DNA of 9,104 bases from Deltaproteobacteria bacterium. GTDB taxonomy: Bacteria; Desulfobacterota; JAENJC01. The stretch is taken from contig JACQYJ010000014.1 of the NCBI GenBank assembly GCA_016208525.1, forward strand, positions 21,735 through 30,838, in the 5' to 3' direction. The notes below the pieces were generated by a model. It was given only the letters and a program-made list of their open reading frames with translations. It made no database searches and was not told the origin of the DNA. A program made the translations under genes and the position numbers. Position 1 is the first letter of the stretch, and the number at the start of each line of letters is the position of its first letter. This document shows, one piece after another, positions 5,488 through 9,104 of the stretch.

Positions 5488-5588
5488 GTCCACAGATTCC
5501 ACAGATTCCGCAGATTAAGACCTTCCCCAAAAACCAATATATGTTTTAATCATTAAATCTGTGGAAATCTGTGTCATCTGTGGATAAT
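5488..5588. repeat. Imperfect inverted repeat built from 9-bp CCACAGATT units
   Basis: The left arm (5488-5517) has three tandem units: CCACAGATT, CCACAGATT, CCGCAGATT. The right arm (about 5556-5587) carries the reverse complement, AAATCTGTGG, AAATCTGTG and ATCTGTGGAT, with small differences. The loop is about 38 nt and AT-rich. The element fills nearly all of the 125-bp gap between the reductase stop and the cobQ start. If transcribed it could fold into a hairpin with arms of about 30 nt. It ends in TGTGGATAA (5579-5587), a perfect match to the DnaA-box consensus on the reverse strand, and begins with the near match TTGTCCACA. No run of T's follows, so it is not a standard intrinsic terminator. 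Confidence 0.85.
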
Positions 5589-5596
5589 AAAATATT

Positions 5597-6793
5597 TTAA
5601 AGATGTTTGAGCAGACTCCTTAATATCTTCCAGTATGTGCTGTATATTGGGTATTTCCTTTCTTTATCCAGCCACAGGGACATGCTTCTCTCCTGGGCAT
5701 CCTTATCCTCATGGATCCTTACCAGCCTCTCCCGCCACTTGTCATCTCTGTAAAACCATTGGCGAAGAAGCGTCATCAACCTGAACTGGGAACCGTAAAT
5801 CTTTTCCCACTCCCTGCCATAAGAAGCAAGGTCCCCTTTTATGACCGCTTCTGCGGCAAGCTTTCCGCTCATAATGCCGTAGTATATACCCTCGCCTGAT
5901 ATCGGCATAACAGTTCCAGCAGCATCTCCGACCAGAAGGACATTACCATAAACTTTTTTCTTTATTGGTCCCATAGGTAATGGATGGGCCTGTTTCTTCA
6001 GGAGCTTTACCCCATCAATCCTTCCGTTAAGACGTTTCTTGAAGGCAGCCATGTAATCGTCCATAAATCTTCCGTGGCCATATGGCGCTCCTGTCCCTAT
6101 AGTGGCGAAGTCTTTCTTGGGAAAGACCCATCCGTAGAAATTCGGAGAAATATCTGCCCCGTACCAGATCTCGCAGCGGTCTTCATAGAACCTTTTTGAC
6201 TCTCCAGTCAACTCTACCTTCTCTTGTACCGCGAGGTATACCTGCGGTCTTTCGGCCCCAACCTGTTTTGCAACGGTTGAATTGGCGCCATCAGCCGCAG
6301 TAACGGCATCAACCTCAATGGAGTCCTCTTTCTCTCCCTGCTTGAAGTTGACCTTAATTTTTCCACCAAATCCCCCCTCAACCCCCTTTGTTAAGGGGGG
6401 GAATTTATTCTGTCCCCCTTTAGAAAAGGGGGATTTAGGGGGATTTTGCAAAGATATAAATACTCCCTCTATAAGTCTCGCCCCGCTCTCAACAGCCTTC
6501 TCCCGAAGCCAGGGGTCAAACTTCACCCTATCAACCATCCCGACATATCCGTCTCCAAGGTCCGCGACAACCTCATGCCCTGATGGCGCAATGAACCCTA
6601 CCTTAGAGACCTTTCTATCAAAGAGGTAATCAGGGATGTCAAACTCCCTGAGGGCGCCACACGGGATACCTCCTCCGCAAGGCTTGTCGCCATTCAGGTC
6701 TTTCTCTATCAAATATGTCTCAACCCCGGCCTTCGCCAGCGTCATAGCCGCCGTGGCTCCGGCAGGTCCTCCGCCTACAACTGCAACCTTCAT
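5597..6793 (-). CDS. Geranylgeranyl reductase family FAD-dependent oxidoreductase (ChlP/BchP-like)
   Basis: This 398-residue flavoprotein is predicted to reduce isoprenoid double bonds. It has the dinucleotide-binding GGGPAGATAAMTLAKAG (7-23) with the acidic end of the second strand (IEK), ADGANS (167-172), and GNVLLVGDAAGTVMPISGEG (283-302). The block DKPCGGGIPCGALREFDIP (36-54) and the PNFYGWVFPKKDFATIGTG stretch (217-235) resemble the chlorophyll/bacteriochlorophyll reductase branch (KPCGGAIP, FYGWVFPK). Cys39 in CGGG matches the cysteine conserved in the family. No photosynthesis gene is visible, so the substrate could equally be a quinone tail or another isoprenoid. Residues 117-144 are a repeat-derived in-frame insertion in a loop between two beta-strands. 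The ATG at 6793 has AGGAA about 8-9 nt upstream. It starts 19 nt after the DUF1186 stop, which suggests co-transcription. Confidence 0.9.
   Translation of the reverse strand: MKVAVVGGGPAGATAAMTLAKAGVETYLIEKDLNGDKPCGGGIPCGALREFDIPDYLFDRKVSKVGFIAPSGHEVVADLGDGYVGMVDRVKFDPWLREKAVESGARLIEGVFISLQNPPKSPFSKGGQNKFPPLTKGVEGGFGGKIKVNFKQGEKEDSIEVDAVTAADGANSTVAKQVGAERPQVYLAVQEKVELTGESKRFYEDRCEIWYGADISPNFYGWVFPKKDFATIGTGAPYGHGRFMDDYMAAFKKRLNGRIDGVKLLKKQAHPLPMGPIKKKVYGNVLLVGDAAGTVMPISGEGIYYGIMSGKLAAEAVIKGDLASYGREWEKIYGSQFRLMTLLRQWFYRDDKWRERLVRIHEDKDAQERSMSLWLDKERKYPIYSTYWKILRSLLKHL
6368..6446. repeat. 79-bp palindromic dispersed element inserted in frame in the reductase gene
   Basis: The ends AAATCCCCCCT (6368-6378) and AGGGGGATTT (6437-6446) are inverted copies differing by one G. 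Inside are two further palindromes: CCCCCTTTGTTAAGGGGG (6382-6399) and CCCCCTTTAGAAAAGGGGG (6414-6432). On the minus strand it encodes NPPKSPFSKGG and FPPLTKGVEGGFGG, a peptide signature I recognise as a translated intergenic repeat that recurs in genomes of cyanobacteria and uncultured anaerobes. A truncated relative lies at 700-735. No transposase is encoded, so it behaves like a MITE. Confidence 0.9.
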
Positions 6794-6812
6794 ATCAACA
6801 TTTCCTGTCCAC

Positions 6813-7682
6813 TTATTTCTTCCGGTTCTTTTTCCTCGAAGCCTTTGCCATCTTCTTATTGCTCTTACTCTTAGCCTTGCTCTTTTTTACCGAGCCGCCA
6901 GGCATAGATGGAGGAAGAGCGTTGTATTTTTTCTGATCATAGCATGACCACAGGGACATATAGTCATGAATATCGTGCGATGCGCTCCTTTCAATATCTT
7001 CCTGCAATCGGGAGATAGTTTTTTCCTTACCATCTTTAAGAACTCTTTCAAAACTGCTCATGCCAACATATCCTGGGTAAATCAGGCCATCATCACAAGC
7101 CTTTCCAATCACATCCATATATCCTTCAGGATAAAGGTCAAGGATACAGCAGGCCAATTCGCACCAGAAATATGAATCAGGTTCCGCCTCATTCCCGGTA
7201 AACAGAGTCGCAAAGAAGTTAATCGTTTCGTCGCGCTCCGCAATCCCGGACACAGCGGCGTATGCCATTGCCTTCAACGCCGAACCTCTGCAATACTCAT
7301 TGGCGTTTTTATTCAGGACCAGTTCCCTGATCTTATCAACAGAACTTCCGCAGGTAAGAAAAAGGGCTACAGGGAGTGTCTCTGTCTTCATGTCTCCGAA
7401 AAGGTCGCCCGTTAGTTTGCCGGGAAGACTGAATATTTTGACAATGACCTCGTGCGCCTTTTGTTCACGCCAGTGCGCCAGCAGTACGAGCGCATACGGA
7501 TGAGCGTCATGCTCTTCATCGAGGTATTTCTGCGGATCAACCAGGATATTTTCAAGCAGGCCGATAAGGTGCGGAGTTATCTCCTCCCTGACCTCCAGCG
7601 CCGCATTTACCTCCGCACGCTTGTATTTGCCGTCGTAATGGTCTAATGCTTCAAGTATTTCATGAATCTTGTCAGTTGTCAT
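6813..7682 (-). CDS. DUF1186 protein, probable alpha-helical repeat, with lysine-rich tail
   Basis: This is a 289-residue soluble protein without signal peptide or membrane segments. Residues 1 to about 245 match the DUF1186 pattern: an N-terminal EITPHLIGLLENILVDPQKY, then HPYALVLLAHWREQKAHEVIVKIFSLPG, NEYCRGSALKAMAYAAVSG and CCILDLYPEG. The pattern of short amphipathic helices suggests a HEAT-like fold. Many relatives end in a cysteine-rich SEC-C zinc motif; here this is absent and the last 25 residues are almost all K, S, A, R and N. Such a tail could bind nucleic acid or the ribosome, but that is speculation. The function of the family is unknown. Start ATG at 7680-7682 with AGGA about 9 nt upstream. 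It precedes the reductase by 19 nt and follows a 290-bp AT-rich gap. Confidence 0.85.
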   Translation of the reverse strand: MTTDKIHEILEALDHYDGKYKRAEVNAALEVREEITPHLIGLLENILVDPQKYLDEEHDAHPYALVLLAHWREQKAHEVIVKIFSLPGKLTGDLFGDMKTETLPVALFLTCGSSVDKIRELVLNKNANEYCRGSALKAMAYAAVSGIAERDETINFFATLFTGNEAEPDSYFWCELACCILDLYPEGYMDVIGKACDDGLIYPGYVGMSSFERVLKDGKEKTISRLQEDIERSASHDIHDYMSLWSCYDQKKYNALPPSMPGGSVKKSKAKSKSNKKMAKASRKKNRKK

Positions 7683-7972
7683 ATGTCCTTATCCTTCGCC
7701 TTTATTCAATCAAGATTGACACCCGTTGATTCCACAAACAAACTGAATGCCGTTGATTAGACTGTCTATTTGTTACCTGCAAATAGGACGCTATTCCATT
7801 ACCGTCAAATTCATTGCCAGTGTAACAACAATTTATCTGTTTTTATTTTTTTCAGCATTAGGGAATGAGATTTATAAAATAATGTCTTTCTTAAATACTC
7901 TTATTCCAACCTTCCTATCTAATTTTTCTTGTTTTCTTTCCACTTTCGCCATTTTCTCCTGCCAACTCGCTA
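7683..7972. other. AT-rich intergenic gap between PIN toxin gene and DUF1186 gene
   Basis: I see no convincing gene in these 290 bases. A 14-bp palindrome TCAATCAAGATTGA lies at 7706-7719, about 25 bp before the DUF1186 start, and could be an operator. A weak promoter-like pair on the minus strand is TTGACG (7803-7808) and TATTTG (7780-7785), spaced by 17 bp. A 26-codon minus-strand frame (7872-7952), starting MAKVERKQEK after AGGAG, is too short and too compositionally biased to call. No intrinsic terminator for the upstream cassette is visible. Confidence 0.5.
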
Positions 7973-8419
7973 TTATAGAAAATCCTTTAACACCAGAACC
8001 TCTATCTCTTTGACATGTTTGAGATGCTTGTCATTTGTTATAAACAGATCGGCATCGGCATCAATAGCTGTCGCAATTTGAACAGCGTCTATCGTTCTGA
8101 GATTCGGATATTTGCCTCTTAACCTTCCGGCCCTTTCAGCTATGGATGTTGATATCTCCATTAAGATGAGATTCCTGCCGTGTTTAAGGAACTCTGCAAA
8201 TTTTCTTGCCAGCTTTTCATCACCTGTTTCGATTGGCTTTGATAATACCTCGGTAAGAGTTAGAACTGAAGAAACGGCGCTGACGCTGACGGACTGGAAA
8301 GAATCTACAATGGCTTTAGAGAGAGGGCCATAGTCAGGATGAGCCTCAATGTAATATATAATAGGCGCTGTATCTATAAAGATAGTGTTATACTTATTGA
8401 GCTTGTCAGCAAGGATCAT
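7973..8419 (-). CDS. PIN-domain ribonuclease toxin (VapC-like)
   Basis: This 148-residue single PIN domain protein is a predicted Mg2+-dependent RNase and the probable toxin of a type II toxin-antitoxin pair. The four acidic residues expected at the metal site are all present: Asp16 in FIDTAPIIYYIE, Glu57 in TLTEVLSKP, Asp111 in RTIDAVQIATAI, and Asp130 in FITNDKHL. The length is usual for the family, so it appears intact. The start ATG overlaps the antitoxin stop in an ATGA arrangement (8416-8419), with AAGGA 6 nt upstream, so its translation is likely coupled to the antitoxin. The RNA target (tRNA or rRNA in characterised VapC proteins) cannot be told from sequence. Confidence 0.92.
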   Translation of the reverse strand: MILADKLNKYNTIFIDTAPIIYYIEAHPDYGPLSKAIVDSFQSVSVSAVSSVLTLTEVLSKPIETGDEKLARKFAEFLKHGRNLILMEISTSIAERAGRLRGKYPNLRTIDAVQIATAIDADADLFITNDKHLKHVKEIEVLVLKDFL

Positions 8420-8640
8420 ATACGATCCTTCCTCAGACGATTAACATATTCCTGAGCATCCTCTCCCTTCCACAAACCTTTTCCAAGCCCGTAAAGCTTG
8501 CTCCAATCAAGCTCCTTTTTTATAACTTGGGAAGACATTCTTAACTTGTGGGCAAGCATCTCTACAAGCCTTAATTGATCCTGTGGAGGAAGACCGGCTA
8601 TCTCACGTTCGACTTTTTCTAAAACAATTCCCTTTTGCAT
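8416..8640 (-). CDS. Small VapB-like antitoxin partner of the PIN toxin
   Basis: This 74-residue protein is encoded directly upstream of the PIN toxin with a 4-nt overlap, the usual antitoxin position. The N-terminal half (EKVEREIAGLPPQDQLRLVEML) is predicted helical. The C-terminal half ends in KLYGLGKGLWKGEDAQEYVNRLRKDR, a pattern I recognise from small antitoxins encoded with PIN genes, where this kind of tail occupies the toxin's active site. No clear ribbon-helix-helix or AbrB DNA-binding domain can be assigned by eye. AGGGGG lies 7 nt before the ATG. It starts 1 nt after the UPF0175 stop codon. Confidence 0.82.
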   Translation of the reverse strand: MQKGIVLEKVEREIAGLPPQDQLRLVEMLAHKLRMSSQVIKKELDWSKLYGLGKGLWKGEDAQEYVNRLRKDRI

Positions 8641-8641
8641 A

Positions 8642-8923
8642 TTAATACCCCCTATGGACAGCCTGTCCAGCGCGTTTTAAATCCTCTATAAGCTCTCCCT
8701 TATCCATATCTATAAAAGGAATGCCAAGCCTTGAAGCAAACCTTACGAACTCAAACCGTTCCATATATAGCAACTGGCCGGCCTTGCCGCTGGAGATTTC
8801 ACCAAGCCTGTAAAGCGCCAGAACCAGATATTCATACACCCTTGCCGGGATGTCTTTTTTTCGCTTAGCAACCTTATGCAATATCTCTGTGGGGATAGAT
8901 AGCGTTATCGTTTCCATTTGCAT
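8642..8923 (-). CDS. UPF0175 family protein, candidate antitoxin or DNA-binding regulator
   Basis: This 93-residue protein has the UPF0175 layout: a short beta-strand with a SIPTEIL start (METITLSIPTEIL), a helix with VYEYLVLALYRLGEIS (about 29-44), and SSGKAGQLLYMERFEFVRFASRLGIPFIDMD (44-74), which resembles a helix-turn-helix. Members often sit beside PIN toxins of the DUF3368 type and are thought to act as antitoxins. Here no such partner is visible; it heads a cassette with a different antitoxin and PIN toxin. The start ATG at 8921-8923 has a perfect AGGAGG 6 nt upstream; a second ATG two codons later is less well placed. It may bind near its own promoter (8969-8998) and regulate the cassette, which is inference. 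Confidence 0.85.
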   Translation of the reverse strand: MQMETITLSIPTEILHKVAKRKKDIPARVYEYLVLALYRLGEISSGKAGQLLYMERFEFVRFASRLGIPFIDMDKGELIEDLKRAGQAVHRGY

Positions 8924-8929
8924 ATAAAA

Positions 8930-8935
8930 CCTCCT
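8930..8935 (-). promoter_or_regulatory. Strong ribosome binding site of the UPF0175 gene
   Basis: The minus strand reads AAAGGAGG, then TTTTAT, then ATG. A full AGGAGG with 6-nt spacing fixes the start at 8923 and is the strongest ribosome site in the window. Confidence 0.85.
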
Positions 8936-8968
8936 TTGCCTGCGGCATTTGAACTTAAACCTTACCCT

Positions 8969-8998
8969 ATCTTATCCACACACTATTGATTAAGTCAA
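8969..8998 (-). promoter_or_regulatory. Candidate sigma-70-like promoter of the toxin-antitoxin cassette
   Basis: TTGACT (minus strand, 8993-8998) is a 5 of 6 match to the -35 consensus. TAAGAT (8969-8974), 18 bp downstream, is a 4 of 6 match to the -10. It lies in the 91-bp gap between the cobJ end and the UPF0175 start and would yield a leader of about 40 nt. A perfect DnaA-box match, TTATCCACA (plus strand, 8972-8980), overlaps the -10 region. Confidence 0.5.
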
Positions 8999-9014
8999 CC
9001 TTACCGGGCTTATC

Positions 9015-9104
9015 TCACTCCTCGCCTATCTTATACCCCCTCGGTGTCACCATCAAACCGTCAACCACATACGTTGTGGAATTGCCGATTATGATGGTCG
9101 TAAG
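9015..9104 (-). CDS. cobJ: C-terminal end of precorrin-3B C17-methyltransferase (CobJ/CbiH), partial
   Basis: Only the last 29 codons and the TGA stop (9015-9017) lie in the window; the gene continues beyond the right edge. The visible peptide contains TTIIIGNSTTYVVDGLMVTPRGY. This matches the C-terminal signature of the family (TTVIIGNS followed by a variable stretch and TPRGY). CobJ/CbiH is an S-adenosylmethionine-dependent enzyme that methylates C17 and drives ring contraction of precorrin-3 or its cobalt form. Its presence fits the B12 genes to the left, from which it is separated by the toxin-antitoxin cassette, DUF1186 and reductase genes. Confidence 0.88.
   Translation of the reverse strand, partial: LTTIIIGNSTTYVVDGLMVTPRGYKIGEE

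Noticed and set aside
5579..5587. DnaA boxes as a replication origin
   Set aside because: Only two perfect boxes 3.4 kb apart, one inside a repeat; no box cluster, AT-rich unwinding region or dnaA/dnaN genes.
7780..7808. Promoter for the DUF1186-reductase-cobQ genes
   Set aside because: TTGACG is acceptable, but TATTTG matches only 3 of 6 bases, so it is mentioned in the gap description and not called.
7872..7952. 26-codon minus-strand frame after AGGAG
   Set aside because: The spacing to the ATG is only 3 nt, the peptide is very short and lysine-rich because of base composition, and no family is recognised.
7747..8013. Plus-strand frame of 88 codons with hydrophobic stretches
   Set aside because: The hydrophobicity reflects AT-rich DNA; no ribosome site was identified and it overlaps the end of the PIN gene.

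Overview
The window is a cobalamin (vitamin B12) biosynthesis region in which every recognisable gene lies on the minus strand. In transcription order (right to left) it holds: the last 29 codons of a CobJ/CbiH-type methyltransferase; a three-gene toxin-antitoxin-like cassette (UPF0175 protein, small VapB-like antitoxin, PIN toxin); a DUF1186 protein; a ChlP-like geranylgeranyl reductase; cobyric acid synthase (cobQ/cbiP); a DUF3786 protein; cbiB; cobD (threonine-phosphate decarboxylase); then a separate promoter, a large adenosylcobalamin riboswitch and an intrinsic terminator, followed by cobO.

How the genes work together: CobJ acts in corrin ring contraction. CobO adenosylates the corrin, CobQ amidates four side chains to give cobyric acid, CobD makes the aminopropanol-phosphate arm from L-threonine phosphate, and CbiB joins it to cobyric acid. 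cobQ, the DUF3786 gene, cbiB and cobD overlap end to start and look translationally coupled. cobO is cut off from them by its own promoter and riboswitch, so it appears to be controlled separately by B12.

The most unusual layer is repetitive DNA. At least six unrelated tandem repeats with the same 7-bp period occur in 9 kb: after cobO (1-133), as both arms of an extra hairpin inside the riboswitch (about 899-983), at the start of cbiB (3174-3201), and twice inside cobQ (4191-4218, 4701-4749). Two palindromic dispersed elements have also landed in frame inside genes: a 60-bp element in cobQ (4609-4668) and a 79-bp element in the reductase (6368-6446). A truncated relative of the latter lies beside the riboswitch terminator (700-735). 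A large imperfect inverted repeat built on 9-bp units fills the gap upstream of cobQ (5488-5588). Within the genes, the insertions sit at termini, linkers or probable surface loops, and the reading frame is always kept.

Organism: the content (de novo B12 synthesis, DUF3786, ChlP-like reductase, PIN/UPF0175 genes, heptad and C-rich palindromic repeats, moderate GC) suggests an uncultured anaerobe of the Nitrospirota or Desulfobacterota type. This is an inference from gene content and repeat style, not a phylogenetic result.
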